NCBI RefSeq assembly: GCF_029870285.1
Contig: NZ_JACSYA010000005.1
Span: 62,001 to 126,000 of the forward strand
Direction: 5' to 3'
DNA: 64,000 bases
DNA from: Delftia sp. PS-11
GTDB taxonomy: Bacteria; Pseudomonadota; Gammaproteobacteria; Burkholderiales; Burkholderiaceae_C
Positions 39,747 through 51,815 of this stretch are shown one piece after another. Positions within the stretch are counted from its first letter, which is position 1. The number at the start of each line of letters is the position of its first letter. The position numbers and the translations under genes are program-made. A model generated the notes under the pieces. It did not search any database and was not told where the DNA came from. It worked only from the letters and a program-made list of their open reading frames with translations.

Positions 39747-41474
39747 TCATGCAATTTCTCCTTGTCCGGTGGCCTGTCTTGGGGTGCCTGCCTGCGGGCG
39801 TGCCGCATCAAGCTGCGCCTGCGCCACCAGGCGCAGCGCGATCATGTGTTCGCAGGGGCCCTGGCGCAGCCGGTGCTGCAGGTAGTGGTTGCAGCTGCAG
39901 CGCGCATCGGCCAGGCGCTCGTCGGCATCGAGCGCAAGCAGGGTGTCGAACAGGCGTTTGCCATCGGCGCGCGGGATCTGGCCGCTGATGTGGGTGAGGC
40001 CCTCGTGCTGCTCCACGCGCGGGGCGGCGATGCGCTGGCCGCGCACCAGTGCCAGCGCCTTGTCTTCCTCAGGGTGGGCGGGCTGCAGCAGGCTGGCCGG
40101 CAAGGGCTCGCGCAGCAGCTCGCGCCAGGCGTAGCGGCCTGCATCCAGGTCATAGACGGCGCGGCCGGCCTGCATCCAGCGCAGCATGGCTGCATGGACC
40201 TGGGCGGTGGACAGGTTCGTGGCCTGGGCCAGCGCCTGGGCGCTGGCCTGCCAGCAGGACTGCAGCTGCCGGCCCACGGCATCGACTTCGGCCTGCCGCA
40301 CATCGGCCTGGGGCGCCATCAGGTGAAAGCGCGCACTGGCGGCCCAGTCGTTCGCGCTCCAGCCCGACAGGCCCAGGGTGACGGTGACCAGGCCCAGCTC
40401 GATGACCCAGAAGCTGGGCATGCCGCTGCCCAGCAGGTGAACGCGCACGCGCGTGGCCTGCGGTATCAGGCGCTCCAGCGTGAGCAGGCGCCTGCGGCCC
40501 CACAGCCGGATGGCGCCGCTGGCGGGCGCGGTGCCTTCGCTGAGGATCTGCGAGCGCTTGGTGACCAGGCGTTCTTCCCAGGGCTCGAACACCACGGCGG
40601 GTGCCTGGCCCGGCGCCAGCTCGAAGCGCAGCGCGCGCGGGCCGTGGCGCTCGCGCCGCGCGCGCAGCCGTGCGCAGATGTTGAACAGGTCCATGGGGTG
40701 CAGCTCCAGCACGGTGGCGGGCAGCGCCATGGCGCTCGATACCTGCACGAAGCCGCGCAGCCAGCTGTCGGGCAGGTCGATCTTGGCCTCGCGCAGCGCC
40801 GGGTCGCTGCCCACCTGCACGTCCAGGCCCGAGGGGGCGAGCGTCAGGCGCGTGTCCTTGTAGGTGCGGATTTTCTGGAACTCTTCGTAGAGGCTGGCCG
40901 AGTAGTCGATGTTGGTCGTGCCGCAGACCCGCTCGCCCGCATGCTCGAAAGCCTCGTGCCGGATGCTGACGGCGCAGTAGCTCGATTCGTCCTGGCTGAA
41001 GGCCTCGAACAGCAGGCGGTCCGGGTGCACGGTGATCACGGGGTCGAGCACGAACCAGGCATCGCGGTGGGCCGTGTACAGCCAGTCGAAGTACTTGCGC
41101 TGCGCCTGGTAGAAGGGGGTCAGCACCTGGTTGCGCGTCTCGCGCAGGCCCTTGAGTTCGGCGCTGATTTCCTGAACCCGCGCCCGGGCGCCGCCGGTAT
41201 CGGCCATGAACCCGGCCAGCAGCTGTGCCTCGTGCGCCTGCAGCCATTCGCGGTAGGCGGTCTTGTCGCGCCCGCGCGTGCGCAGGTCGCTGACCACCAC
41301 GCTGTGCAGCGCGGACAGCCCCTCGCGCACCTGCAGGCAGGCCGGGCCGTCGCGCCGCAGCAGGCCGTCGAAGCGCGTGGGCGGGCGCAGCAGGTCGGGC
41401 GCGAAGGAAAAGGCCTGCTCCCCGGCCGTGCCGCTGACCTGGGTGCTGCCGTAGTACTGATAGCGAAATTCCAT
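39747..41474 (-). CDS. Winged-helix/SWIM zinc-finger protein of the retron operon
   Basis: 575 aa. C-terminal SWIM zinc finger: C526-S-C528, then C541-E-H543 in [10 protein letters not shown] winged-helix-like stretch ([24 protein letters not shown]) precedes it, followed by [13 protein letters not shown]. The N-terminal 400 residues show no family I know by eye. It lies between the HEAT gene (21-nt gap) and the RNA/RT genes and matches the WHSWIM partner of what I recall as type XIII retrons. Role in defence (DNA binding or effector) is inferred. Confidence 0.8.
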   Translation of the reverse strand: MEFRYQYYGSTQVSGTAGEQAFSFAPDLLRPPTRFDGLLRRDGPACLQVREGLSALHSVVVSDLRTRGRDKTAYREWLQAHEAQLLAGFMADTGGARARVQEISAELKGLRETRNQVLTPFYQAQRKYFDWLYTAHRDAWFVLDPVITVHPDRLLFEAFSQDESSYCAVSIRHEAFEHAGERVCGTTNIDYSASLYEEFQKIRTYKDTRLTLAPSGLDVQVGSDPALREAKIDLPDSWLRGFVQVSSAMALPATVLELHPMDLFNICARLRARRERHGPRALRFELAPGQAPAVVFEPWEERLVTKRSQILSEGTAPASGAIRLWGRRRLLTLERLIPQATRVRVHLLGSGMPSFWVIELGLVTVTLGLSGWSANDWAASARFHLMAPQADVRQAEVDAVGRQLQSCWQASAQALAQATNLSTAQVHAAMLRWMQAGRAVYDLDAGRYAWRELLREPLPASLLQPAHPEEDKALALVRGQRIAAPRVEQHEGLTHISGQIPRADGKRLFDTLLALDADERLADARCSCNHYLQHRLRQGPCEHMIALRLVAQAQLDAARPQAGTPRQATGQGEIA

Positions 41475-41495
41475 GTCCTGTCAACTCCGCGCTGC

Positions 41496-44400
41496 TCAGA
41501 GGGAAACCGGGTCCGCTGCGCCGCGCCGCTCCACGGCCAGCGGCTGCATGAAGCTTTGGGCCAGCTGGGGGTGGCGCTGCACGATGTCGCGCAGCCCGGC
41601 CACATAGTCGGGCTGGTCGGCGTGGCTGGCGCTGACCACCTGGCGCGCAAAGATGGCGGCCACCACGGCAGCGGTCTCCGGTGCCTGCACCTGGCTGCGC
41701 AGGAAGTGCAGCACGCGTGTCTTGCTGGCGCGCGCGCGGTGCACCTGGCTGAGCACGGCCAGAAAGTACGGCTGCAGCTCCTGCAGGCGCGCTGCGCGCT
41801 GCGCCGGCGGTTCATCGGGCAGGCTCAGCAGCCATTGGGTGACGAACAGCTGCACGCTGGTGCCCGGGTGCTGGGCCAGCCGTGTCAGGCACAGGCTGGC
41901 CTCGGGCGCATCCATGTGCTGCGTGAGCCGCTGGCGGCCCAGGGCCTGCACCCAGGGCTGGGGATGATCGACCCAGGCGATGAGCAGCTGCGGCGACAGC
42001 GCGCTGGCGGGCAGCCGCTCGCCGAACAGGGTGCGCGCGTACTGCTGCGTGTCGGCGAACTGGGCGTCGGCCAGCGGCAGCAGTTGCTCTGCCTGATCGG
42101 CCAGCGTCTGCTCCATGGGCGTGAGGCGCGCATCGATGCGCTGGCGGCTGAGCGCGCGCACGCCGGCATCGGCATGCCGCGCCAGCGTGGCCCACTGGCG
42201 CAGGCTGTAGGCCTGGATGTCCAGTGCCTGCAGGCCCCAGGCGCCATAGCGCTGCGCGCCGGTGGCCTGGGCCTGCAGCGCGCGCCAGATGCCCGATGCA
42301 TCGCGGGCCGGTGCCACGGCGGCCAGTGCGCCGGTGAGCAGTCGCAGCGCGGCGTTGTGCACGCCTGGGGCCTTTTCCGCGCGGAACAAGGCCTCGTGCA
42401 GGCGCTCGGCGATCTGTGCGTTGCAGCGGGCATCCCCCGACAGGCGCTCGACAAGCGGGCCTGCCGCCGCGCGCAGCACGGCATGCGGCGACACCGCGAA
42501 CTCGGCCAGCATGTCGGCCTGCCCGGCCAGCAGCGCATCGCCCAGGCTGCCCATGAGCCGGATGCCGCAGGCCATGCGCGCGGGCTCCTCGCTGGCCAGC
42601 AGCGCGCGCAGCGCAGCCGGCGGCAGGGTGCGCAGTCCCTCGGGGTGGGCCAGCAGCCAGGCAGTGGCCATCTCCGCCAGCGCCGCCTGCGAATGGGTCA
42701 GCAGATGTTGCAGCGGCGCTGCAGGAACGCTGCCTGCCTGCGCTGCCAGCGGGCCCTGGTTCTCAAACAGCGATTGCACCGTGCCCTGGATGTCCGCAAG
42801 CGCCGGGCCGGCCGCATCCAGCGCCGGCAGCGCTGCCAGCAGGGCCAGGGCCACGGCCTGGGCATTGGCATAGACGAACAGCGCCAGGCCCTGCGTGCGC
42901 GAGGCGGCCGAAGGCGACAGCAGCAGGGCTGCCACCAGCTCGGCGTCGCGTGCCGCGCCCGCGCGGTCGCGCGACAGCCAGGAGTCCAGGTGGCTGGCCG
43001 CTGGCCCGTCGCCGCACTGCGCCAGCACCAGCAGCCAGGGGCGGCGCGCTGCGCTGTCCGCCAGCGCAGCCATGCGCTGCTGCGCGATCTCCAGGCCCAG
43101 CGCGGCGGCTGGCGCATAGCTGTTGCGCAGCAGCGGGGCGGCATCCTGCGCATCGAGTTGGCCGAGAAACGCCTGCTGCTCCTGCAGCGCACGCGTGAGC
43201 GACCAGCGCAGCAGGACGGACTGCGCGCTGCCCACCAGGTGCAGCAGCTGGCGGGGGTGCGCATCCCACATGGCTGCGAGCCCATCGACCCGGGCCGGCG
43301 GCAGCTGTTCCAGGTTCAGCGGCGCATCGGTATGCCAGACATGCGAGCGCGTCGATGCGTGCAGCTGCGGCCAGCGCGGCAGCAGCAGCTGGGCCGCGAG
43401 CAGCCAGCGCGACTCGGGCGGGCGGCCCGTGCGCGAGGCGGGCTGGAGCGCGCATGCGCGGTCCATGGCTTCGAGCAGGGCCGTGGCATGCGCGGCGCTG
43501 GCGCTGTGATCGGCGCCAGCCATGCGCCGCAGATAGCGCCAGCCCCGCAGGCGCAGGTACAGCGAGGTCTTGCGGCCGAATGCGGCGTGGTCATCGGACG
43601 GGCCATCGAAGCGTGCATGCAGCACGGCCAGCAGCGCGCAGTCGCGCCGCCACTCGGCGCGCTTGTGGATGCGCCGGATGGCGGGCCAGCCTGCGCCCGT
43701 GAGTGGCAGGCATGCCAGCCATTCGAGCAGCCGCTGGCGGACTTCGCCGTCATGCGCGCCAAGTTCCTCGGCCATCAGCCACTGGTGCGGCTGCAGGCGT
43801 TCCAGGAAGTCCAGAAACGCCTCGTTCGCTTCGTCCGGCACATCCAGGCGGCTGTCCTGCGCTGCCAGCGCCTGCCAGGCCGCGTGGTGCGCCTGCAGTT
43901 CGGATTGTCGCTCCTGCGGCTGCAGCAGGGCCAGCCAGGCCTGGCGCGCCAGATCCCGCGTGGCCTCGCTGCGCCCGCGCTGCGACAGGGCCTGCATGGC
44001 GACGGCGGCGCCGCCATCGCCCAGGCGTCCGATCAGGTACGCCAGGCAATAGTCGAGCAGATCGTCGCCACTGCCCAGCAGCGCCACCAGGCGGGGGACC
44101 TGCGCGTCCAGCAGGCGCTGGGCATCGCCGCCGCGCGCAGGGTCCGCATAGTCCGCCAGTCGCCATACCAGCCGTGCCTGCCGGGCGGGCGTCATCAGCC
44201 GCCAGGCGTTGCCATCCAGCCGCCGGCACAGGGCGGCAATGGCCTGGGCCTGGACCGGGGATTCGGGCAGCTGCGGCGGCGTGGCCTGTCCTGGCACCTG
44301 CGTGCCCGGGGATGCCTGGTCCGCAGCGTCCAGCTCGGCGAAGCCATGCTGCGACTGCAAGGCATCGCCTGCCCCCAGGCGCTGGCGCACATAGGCCAGC

Positions 44401-44624
44401 GCGCGCTGGTGTGCGGTCTCCAGCGCCACCGGCAAAGGGGTCAGCGTGCCGTCATCGACCTGGGTGGCGATGCCGGCTTTCAGCTGCGCGACCTGCAGGG
44501 TCACGACATGGCGCGCGGCGGCGCCACCGCCGGAGGGCGGCTCCAGGGCCAGCACCCTCACGGTGCTGAGGCGTTCGTTGCGTCCCTGTCGCCGGGACAG
44601 TATGGCTTGGGCCAGCAGATTCAT
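41496..44624 (-). CDS. HEAT/ARM-repeat protein of the retron operon
   Basis: 1042 aa, almost all helical and Leu/Ala-rich, with many repeats of about 35-45 residues (for example [38 protein letters not shown]). No catalytic motif seen. First gene of the three-gene operon; starts at ATG 44624, divergent from metH. HEAT proteins usually act as scaffolds. Together with the SWIM protein and RT it reproduces the ARM-WHSWIM-RT set of type XIII retrons. Confidence 0.78.
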   Translation of the reverse strand: MNLLAQAILSRRQGRNERLSTVRVLALEPPSGGGAAARHVVTLQVAQLKAGIATQVDDGTLTPLPVALETAHQRALAYVRQRLGAGDALQSQHGFAELDAADQASPGTQVPGQATPPQLPESPVQAQAIAALCRRLDGNAWRLMTPARQARLVWRLADYADPARGGDAQRLLDAQVPRLVALLGSGDDLLDYCLAYLIGRLGDGGAAVAMQALSQRGRSEATRDLARQAWLALLQPQERQSELQAHHAAWQALAAQDSRLDVPDEANEAFLDFLERLQPHQWLMAEELGAHDGEVRQRLLEWLACLPLTGAGWPAIRRIHKRAEWRRDCALLAVLHARFDGPSDDHAAFGRKTSLYLRLRGWRYLRRMAGADHSASAAHATALLEAMDRACALQPASRTGRPPESRWLLAAQLLLPRWPQLHASTRSHVWHTDAPLNLEQLPPARVDGLAAMWDAHPRQLLHLVGSAQSVLLRWSLTRALQEQQAFLGQLDAQDAAPLLRNSYAPAAALGLEIAQQRMAALADSAARRPWLLVLAQCGDGPAASHLDSWLSRDRAGAARDAELVAALLLSPSAASRTQGLALFVYANAQAVALALLAALPALDAAGPALADIQGTVQSLFENQGPLAAQAGSVPAAPLQHLLTHSQAALAEMATAWLLAHPEGLRTLPPAALRALLASEEPARMACGIRLMGSLGDALLAGQADMLAEFAVSPHAVLRAAAGPLVERLSGDARCNAQIAERLHEALFRAEKAPGVHNAALRLLTGALAAVAPARDASGIWRALQAQATGAQRYGAWGLQALDIQAYSLRQWATLARHADAGVRALSRQRIDARLTPMEQTLADQAEQLLPLADAQFADTQQYARTLFGERLPASALSPQLLIAWVDHPQPWVQALGRQRLTQHMDAPEASLCLTRLAQHPGTSVQLFVTQWLLSLPDEPPAQRAARLQELQPYFLAVLSQVHRARASKTRVLHFLRSQVQAPETAAVVAAIFARQVVSASHADQPDYVAGLRDIVQRHPQLAQSFMQPLAVERRGAADPVSL

Positions 44625-44799
44625 GCGTTGTGCATCCCGTTGTGCGTTTCACCTGGGCGGATGGCTTGGCAGTGTAGGGCCTGGGCCACGCGCAGGGCCT
44701 GTGCCATGCCTGCGGGGACTCGGGTCTTGCGCAGGCAGTCAAGGCCCCGCAGGCCTGCACGGTCCAGGCCCTCACCGGGCAGGGGCCGCCCGGAGTTCC

Positions 44800-44805
44800 T
44801 ACAAT
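44800..44805 (+). promoter_or_regulatory. Candidate -10 element for metH
   Basis: TACAAT lies 8 nt before the ATG at 44814, so the transcript would start at or next to the start codon. No good -35 box or ribosome site was found. Confidence 0.35.
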
Positions 44806-44813
44806 CGCAGTCC

Positions 44814-45878
<1,065 letters not shown>

Positions 45879-45950
45879 TCCGCCCTGCGCGCGTAGTGCC
45901 AGAATGCAGGCAGCGGGCCATGGCGGCTCGCCCCACCGAAGGCCTCTGAC

Positions 45951-47483
45951 GTGAACTCTCCGCTGCCGCCCGTTCCCGCCCCTGCCAATTCTGTGGCCTT
46001 GCCCGTGCCGGCAGCCGCAGCCACCCCTGTGTCTGCCGTGCCGCCATCGTCCAGCCCTGCTGTGTCGGGCGCTGTTGCGTCGGGCGCCGCCGCGTCGGGC
46101 GCCGCCGTGTCGGGCGCCGTCACGGCCCCTGTGCCACCGCCTCCCGCCACGGCGGTGCGCTGGTCTGCCGAGATGCTGCAGAGCCTGCGGCTGCAGGCCT
46201 TCGAGCAGTTGGTGGCCCAACTGGCCCGGCAGGTGCAGGCCACGCCGGGCGCGCCTGCGCCGCAATGGCCTGCGCAGGGCGTCTCCCAGGTTTTGAGCCA
46301 GGTGCTGCAGACCCTGCTGGACCAGATCGGCACGCAGCCGCAGCGGCCCCTGCAGCTGCTGGCCGCCCAGCCCGGTTCGGCCGCGCTGATGCAGGCGCTG
46401 GCAGTCGCTGCCAAGGGGGCGGCTGCGTCGGGCGCCGTTGCGTCGGGCGCCGCTGCGTCGGGCGCCGCTGCGCCCGCTTCGGGGGGGAGCACCCAGGGCG
46501 CCTCCAGCCCGGGAGTCCCTCGGCCAGCGAATGCGCCCGCCAACCCGTCCGCCAATGCGCCAGCCAGTGCGCAGGCCGGCGTGCCTGCATCCGTTCCAGG
46601 TGCAGCGTCCGGCGCTGCGCCGGCGGCATCGGCCGCCGGGCTGCCTCCTGCCGCACCTGCGGCGTCTGCCGCTGCGCCCGCCACTGCCGCAGCCCTGGCC
46701 GCTGCTGTGACCAGGGCCTCCGTGGCCGATGCCTTGCTGGCTACGGCTGCGTCGGGCGCCGCTGCGTCGGGCGCGGCGCAGCAGGCAGCCTTTTCGGGCG
46801 CAGCGCCAGCGTCCCCGGCGCTGCCGCCATTGCAGAACTGGTGGGTGCAGCAGGGCACGCTGGTGACCCCGCAGGGCGAGCGCGGCTTTGTGCTGAGCCT
46901 GCAGGTCCCGCAGGCCTGGGCGCAGGCCCAGGGCGCCGCCGTGGCGCTGGCCGCTGGCGGCGGACCTGCGGCAGGCGGACCTGCGGCAGGCACCCCTGTG
47001 GCAGGCGTGCCTGTAGCCCTTGCCGCAGCGGGCTCGCTGGCGGCGGCGGGGCCCGCATCTGCCGGTCTGCGCCTGTCCCTGGATGTGCCGCTGCAGTCCC
47101 TGGGCTCGGGCCCGGTGGCCGTGGTGCTGCAGCCGAGCGGCGAGCCGCAGTCGCGCACCAGCGCGCTGCTGCTGCTGGAGCTGCAGCCCATGCGCCAGGC
47201 CGGTGTGCAGGCGCAGCCTGCCACGCCTTTCGCGGCCCTGTCGCCCGTGATGGCGCAGGAGGTGCAGCAACTGCTGCAAAACCGTGGCGACCCCTGGCTG
47301 CAGATGGCCGTGGCCCAGGCATCGGGCGCGCTGCCGCGCGAGCGCGGCGCGATGGGCGAGCACCGCTCGCACCTTTGCACGACCAAGGGCTGCCAGTACG
47401 AGGGCCGCGCGCCCTGCGCCCAGCCGTTTTGCAGCGAGATGAACCGGATATGGTCCGTGTCCCGCATGGAGCGGGCCCGCTGA
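45951..47483 (+). CDS. Low-complexity Ala/Gly/Ser-rich protein with a C-terminal Cys cluster
   Basis: 510 aa from a GTG start. Long stretches of (A)SGA repeats, with near-identical DNA blocks GCGTCGGGCGCCGCT at about 46075-46120, 46425-46470 and 46745-46775. Two ordered parts: a helical segment near 70-140 (WSAEMLQSLRLQAFEQLVAQ) and a C-terminal domain (about 285-510) ending in CTTKGCQYEGRAPCAQPFC. The layout recalls FliK-type hook-length proteins, but no flagellar gene is near. Function unknown. Confidence 0.65.
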   Translation: MNSPLPPVPAPANSVALPVPAAAATPVSAVPPSSSPAVSGAVASGAAASGAAVSGAVTAPVPPPPATAVRWSAEMLQSLRLQAFEQLVAQLARQVQATPGAPAPQWPAQGVSQVLSQVLQTLLDQIGTQPQRPLQLLAAQPGSAALMQALAVAAKGAAASGAVASGAAASGAAAPASGGSTQGASSPGVPRPANAPANPSANAPASAQAGVPASVPGAASGAAPAASAAGLPPAAPAASAAAPATAAALAAAVTRASVADALLATAASGAAASGAAQQAAFSGAAPASPALPPLQNWWVQQGTLVTPQGERGFVLSLQVPQAWAQAQGAAVALAAGGGPAAGGPAAGTPVAGVPVALAAAGSLAAAGPASAGLRLSLDVPLQSLGSGPVAVVLQPSGEPQSRTSALLLLELQPMRQAGVQAQPATPFAALSPVMAQEVQQLLQNRGDPWLQMAVAQASGALPRERGAMGEHRSHLCTTKGCQYEGRAPCAQPFCSEMNRIWSVSRMERAR

Positions 47484-47772
47484 TGCGGCGGGCAGTGCCG
47501 CAAAACTGACCGGGCCTGACGGCGGCGTGGTCATGGCCGGCCTGCGCTTTCATAATGTCCTCCGGCTATCCGCCTTTTGCGCGGATGGCGTCTTTGGCCG
47601 GCATGTGCAGCGAACCTGCTGCGATCTGCATTCCGGCTGCCTTCATGTCGCAGCGGGCTGCCGGCCCGCCTGCGCGCCATCCAGCCACCGCCGTGTGGCC
47701 ATTGCCTGCGCCGCCCACGACCTTGCCTGACGTGCCGGCGCGGTGCCATGACTGATCAGGAGTACTTTCAGG

Positions 47773-48765
47773 ATGCGCAGTCCTTCCCGTCTGACCATTG
47801 CTTTTTTGGCGCTCGCGGCCACCGTGCCCGCTGCCGCCCAGTCCGCCGCGTCCGGCGTATCCATCAGCGGCTACCTTGACGCTGGCGTGTTCCGGGATTT
47901 CGACAAGACCAGCAGGCTGGGCACCATCCAGCGCAGCAACCTGGCACTGTCCGGCTTCGAGGACCTGGGCGGTGGCCTCAAGGCCACGTTCCGGCTGAGC
48001 ACGCGCTTCGACCTTGATACGGGCCTGTCCGAGGATGCGGGCAAAAAGCCCTTCTGGCATGACGAGTCCACGGTGGGCCTGCAGGGCGCCTGGGGCCATC
48101 TGCGCCTGGGCCGGGCGCTCAGCGCGCTGTGGAGCCAGGAGTGGCGCTTCGATCCCTGGAGCAATTTCAACCGCATTGCCTCGCCGGCCTGGCACATGGC
48201 CCACTACCTGACGCCGACGGACCGCGCCAGCAACAACGGCTCGCCGGAATATGGCCGCATGGCCAATGGCGTGTTCTACGACTCGCCCCAGCTGGCCGGT
48301 TTCACGGTGCATTGGAGCGCCTCGCCCGAGCGCACCCAGGCGCCGGGCCGCCAGGGCCGTGCGCGCTCGGTCTCGGTCAATTACGACCGGGGGCCGGTGG
48401 CAGCCATGCTGGCGCATGAGCGCAACGGCAGCGGCGACAGCGACCTGTACCTGGGCGGCAAGTACCGCCTGGGCGCGGCTGCCGTGATGCTGGCCTATGA
48501 CCGCAGCAAGTCCGGCACGCCCGGCAATGGCCCGGACAGATCGCGCATGGTGTCGCTGGGTGCCACCTATGGCGTGGGTGCGGCCACGCTCAAGGCCAGC
48601 TATGCGCGCCAGCGCCTGGACAGCGATACCCGCCGCATGCTGTCACTGGGCGCCGAGTACAGGCTGTCCAGGCGCACCATGCTCTACACCAGTCTGGGCC
48701 ATCAGCGCTATGAGCGCCAGAGCCCGCGCACGGCCTTCGGCGTGGGCGTGGCGCATTCCTTCTGA
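47773..48765 (+). CDS. Gram-negative porin
   Basis: 330 aa, signal peptide ending near VPAAAQ, then the betaproteobacterial porin opening VSISGYLDAGVFRDFDK and RSNLALSGFEDLGGGLKATFRL. It ends RTAFGVGVAHSF with the terminal Phe needed for barrel assembly. It forms water-filled pores in the outer membrane. The 289-bp gap before it holds no gene and presumably its promoter. Confidence 0.9.
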   Translation: MRSPSRLTIAFLALAATVPAAAQSAASGVSISGYLDAGVFRDFDKTSRLGTIQRSNLALSGFEDLGGGLKATFRLSTRFDLDTGLSEDAGKKPFWHDESTVGLQGAWGHLRLGRALSALWSQEWRFDPWSNFNRIASPAWHMAHYLTPTDRASNNGSPEYGRMANGVFYDSPQLAGFTVHWSASPERTQAPGRQGRARSVSVNYDRGPVAAMLAHERNGSGDSDLYLGGKYRLGAAAVMLAYDRSKSGTPGNGPDRSRMVSLGATYGVGAATLKASYARQRLDSDTRRMLSLGAEYRLSRRTMLYTSLGHQRYERQSPRTAFGVGVAHSF

Positions 48766-48791
48766 GAGCGTGTGAGCAGCAGCGCCCGGCG

Positions 48792-50426
48792 TCAGCGCGC
48801 CACCCACTGGCCGGGCTGGTCCGAGGCGCGCAGCCTGGCCACCGGTGCGGTGCCGGGCAGGGCTTCGAGTTCCACGCCCTGTTCCAGCTGGAAAACGCTC
48901 ACGGCCTGCTGCAGGCCATAGGCCTGCTCCTGCAGCGACTGGGCCGCAGCGGCCGCTTCTTCGACCAGGGCGGCGTTTTGCTGCGTGACCTGGTCCATCT
49001 GCGAGATGGCCTGGTTGATCTGCTCCAGGCCTGCCGTCTGCTCCTGGCTGGCGGCCGTGATCTCTCCCATGATGTCGGTCACGTTGCGCACGCTGGACAC
49101 GATCTCCTGCATGGTCTGCCCTGCCTGCATGACCAGCGCCGACCCGTTGCTGACCTTGCTGGCCGAGTCCTCGATCAGCGTCTTGATCTGCTTGGCCGCC
49201 GTGGCGCTGCGGTGGGCGAGGTTGCGTACCTCGGATGCGACCACGGCAAAGCCCCGGCCCTGCTCGCCCGCGCGGGCCGCTTCCACCGCCGCGTTCAGCG
49301 CCAGGATGTTGGTCTGGAAGGCAATCGCATCGATGACGCCGATGATGTCGGCGATCTGCTGCGAGGAGGCATGGATGGCATCCATGGTGTCCACCACCTG
49401 CGCCACCACGCTGCCGCCCTTGTTGGCCACGGCCGATGCCGACAGGGCCAGCTGGTTGGCCTGGCGCGCGTTGTCGGCGTTCTGCCGCACGGTGGAGGTC
49501 AGCTCCTCCATGGAGGCGGCTGTCTCCTGCAGCGAGCTGGCCTGCTGCTCGGTGCGCGAGGACAGGTCGTTGTTGCCTGACGCAATCTGGCTCGATGCCG
49601 TGGCGATGGAGTCCGTGCTGGCGCGCACCTGGCTCACGATCTGCCCCAGGCTGTGGTCCATGGTGCGCAGGGCCTGCAGCAGCTGGCCTGTCTCATCCTT
49701 GTCGCGCGATTCGATGTGGCACGTCAGGTCGCCGTTGGCCACGGCCTGCGCCACCCTGACGGCTTCGCTCAGCGGGCGCGAGACGATGCGCGCCAGTGCC
49801 AGGGCTAGGGCCATGCCCAGCGCCACGCTGGCCGCCAGGATGCCGATGACCCAGCTGCGTGCGCTGGCGTACAGCGCATCGGCATGGTGGTTGGCCCGGG
49901 CGCCGCCATCCTGGTTGGACTGCACCATCTGGTCGATGAGCTCATAGAGGCTGCGGCTGACGGTCAGCGATACGCCCTGCATGGCCTGCATGGCCTCTTC
50001 GGTGCGCTGCTCGCGCGACAGCTGCATGATGCCGGGATGCTCCTTGGCATACTGCGCCAGCAGCTCTCCCAGCAGCCGGTAGGCGGACTGTTCCAGGTCC
50101 GTGCCCGCGTAGCGGGCATAGGCTTCATAGTCCTGCATGGTGCTGCGCCACAGTGAGTCCATGAGCTTCTCGAAGCCAGCCATGTCTTCGCTGCTGTTCG
50201 AGATCACGTGCTGCAGCTCATTGACCCGGTAGCGGGCCAGCGAGGCGCGGATGTCCAGCAGGATGCGCGAGGAAGGCATCCACCGGTTGGCCAGTTCGGA
50301 AGATGCCTGGTTGATGCTGCCCAGCTGCATCACGGCGTACAGCCCCAGGAAGCTGGTCAGCAGCAGCACTGCCGCAAAGGACAGCAGCAGCTTGGCGGAG
50401 ATTCGGAGGTTGCGAAAGGCTTGCAT
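48792..50426 (-). CDS. Methyl-accepting chemotaxis protein
   Basis: 544 aa. TM1 at about 12-32, a four-helix periplasmic sensor, TM2 at about 190-212, HAMP, then a cytoplasmic signalling domain with the conserved hairpin [21 protein letters not shown]. No C-terminal NWETF-type pentapeptide. It is divergent from the LysR gene that heads the CoA-thioester region, so it may sense a substrate of that pathway; the ligand is unknown. Confidence 0.93.
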   Translation of the reverse strand: MQAFRNLRISAKLLLSFAAVLLLTSFLGLYAVMQLGSINQASSELANRWMPSSRILLDIRASLARYRVNELQHVISNSSEDMAGFEKLMDSLWRSTMQDYEAYARYAGTDLEQSAYRLLGELLAQYAKEHPGIMQLSREQRTEEAMQAMQGVSLTVSRSLYELIDQMVQSNQDGGARANHHADALYASARSWVIGILAASVALGMALALALARIVSRPLSEAVRVAQAVANGDLTCHIESRDKDETGQLLQALRTMDHSLGQIVSQVRASTDSIATASSQIASGNNDLSSRTEQQASSLQETAASMEELTSTVRQNADNARQANQLALSASAVANKGGSVVAQVVDTMDAIHASSQQIADIIGVIDAIAFQTNILALNAAVEAARAGEQGRGFAVVASEVRNLAHRSATAAKQIKTLIEDSASKVSNGSALVMQAGQTMQEIVSSVRNVTDIMGEITAASQEQTAGLEQINQAISQMDQVTQQNAALVEEAAAAAQSLQEQAYGLQQAVSVFQLEQGVELEALPGTAPVARLRASDQPGQWVAR

Positions 50427-50731
50427 TGCGCGGGGCCACGGCCCTTTGGCGGTGCCGTGGTGTCTCGTAAAAAAAGGGGCCGAAGCAGGGTCCGGCGATG
50501 CCTCCGGCCTGGCAGGGCAGGAGCGGGAAATGGGGGCATGCCCCGCGAACGCTGCCGCTGTCTAGGGCGGAAACCAGCCGGATGTCCTGCACACCCGGCC
50601 AGGCATGGCGCTGGCCCTGAGTCCATGCCGCTTCACTGCGCTGCCCCCGTTCTGCGGCGGACGGGCGCGCCAGAGCGCATCCTGCAGATGCGCAGTCTGG
50701 GGAAGGGGGAAGCATCGGGTTTTCACACATC

Positions 50732-50761
50732 TGATGAAACCTGTTTCCTTGTGTTTCATCA
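50732..50761. promoter_or_regulatory. Large inverted repeat upstream of the LysR gene
   Basis: TGATGAAAC and GTTTCATCA, perfect 9-bp arms separated by 12 bp, about 50 bp before the regulator start. The gap 50427-50810 between MCP and LysR holds no gene. It is a good operator candidate for the adjacent regulator. Confidence 0.5.
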
Positions 50762-50762
50762 A

Positions 50763-50776
50763 TCAGACTGGTCTGA
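50763..50776. promoter_or_regulatory. Second palindrome upstream of the LysR gene
   Basis: TCAGAC-TG-GTCTGA, a perfect 6+6 palindrome directly next to the larger repeat. Two adjacent dyads fit a LysR recognition plus activation site. Confidence 0.5.
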
Positions 50777-50810
50777 AATCGTGGCGCGGCAGGCTTTCTA
50801 CAATGCCTGC

Positions 50811-51725
50811 ATGGCCATGCATTTCGATCTTGTGGATCTGCGCCTCATGGTGCATATCGCCGACGCCAACAGCATGACGCGCGGGGCGGAGCTGTCCTTC
50901 ATCTCCCTGCCGGCGGCCAGCACGCGCATCAAGAACCTGGAGGAGAGCATCGGCGCCAAGCTGCTGTACCGCACCAGCCAGGGCGTGACGCTGACGCCGC
51001 CGGGCCAGTCCTTCGTGACCCATGCGCGCATGGTGCTGGGCCAGATCGAGCACCTGCGCGGCGACATGCAGGAGTATGTGCGCGGCATCAAGGGCCATGT
51101 GCGCGTGTTCGCCAACACCACTTCGCTGGGCGAGTTCCTGCCGCCCGTGCTGCGCCACTATCTGCGCAGCAACCCCGATGTGAACATCGACCTGCGCGAG
51201 CGCCTGTCGCACGACATCGTGCGTGCCGTGACCGAGGGGCAGACCGACATCGGCATTGTCGCGGGACTGGTGCGCACCGAGAATCTGCAGACGCTGCCCT
51301 ACCGCCGCGACCGTCTGGTGCTGGTCGTGCCGTGCGGCCATGCGCTGGATGGCCAGACCCAGCTGCCCTTTGCCGACACGCTGGAGCTGGACCATGTGGG
51401 CCTGCACGAATCCAGCGCCATCCATGCCTTCCTGCGGCAGGCCAGCGACCAGCTGCACCGGCCCATCAAGCAGCGCATCCAGGTCGGCAATTTCGAGACC
51501 GCCTGCCGCATGATCGAGTCCGGCGTGGGCGTGGGCGTGTTGCCCGAGTCGGCCGCCAGCCGCCATGCCCAGTCCATGGACATCGCCATCGTGCCGCTGT
51601 CGGATGCCTGGTCGGTGCGCGAGATGCAGATTTGCGTGCGCAGCCTGCAGGCACTGCCTTCATTTGCCCGGGACCTGGTGGAGCTGCTGGTGGCCGATGC
51701 GCAGGGCCGGCTGGCGCTGCGATAG
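50811..51725 (+). CDS. LysR-family transcriptional regulator
   Basis: 304 aa. N-terminal winged HTH (DLRLMVHIADANSMTRGAEL, SLPAASTRIKNLEESIGAKLLYRTSQG) and an effector-binding domain (GHVRVFANTTSLGEFLPPVL). A TACAAT box lies only 6 nt before ATG 50811, so ATG 50817 is also possible. It stands at the edge of the thiolase/CoA-ligase/itaconate-like region and probably controls part of it. Confidence 0.9.
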   Translation: MAMHFDLVDLRLMVHIADANSMTRGAELSFISLPAASTRIKNLEESIGAKLLYRTSQGVTLTPPGQSFVTHARMVLGQIEHLRGDMQEYVRGIKGHVRVFANTTSLGEFLPPVLRHYLRSNPDVNIDLRERLSHDIVRAVTEGQTDIGIVAGLVRTENLQTLPYRRDRLVLVVPCGHALDGQTQLPFADTLELDHVGLHESSAIHAFLRQASDQLHRPIKQRIQVGNFETACRMIESGVGVGVLPESAASRHAQSMDIAIVPLSDAWSVREMQICVRSLQALPSFARDLVELLVADAQGRLALR

Positions 51726-51815
51726 GGCCTGTGCCAGGCGCTATCGCATGCTGTCGAGCAGGGCCTCCAGGGTTTGCGGGTCTCGGATCATGGGCAGTGC
51801 TCTTTCTGCGTGCGG

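Noticed and set aside
39430..39750. 106-codon open frame on the minus strand whose ATG overlaps the SWIM gene stop (ATGA) with a good ribosome site
   Set aside because: It runs straight through the msr-msd hairpins, has no family resemblance and its composition follows the RNA structure. A leader peptide role cannot be excluded but is not supported.
39738..44813. Very long plus-strand open frame in phase with metH
   Set aside because: It is the antisense shadow of the high-GC SWIM and HEAT genes. MetH homology starts only at 44814.
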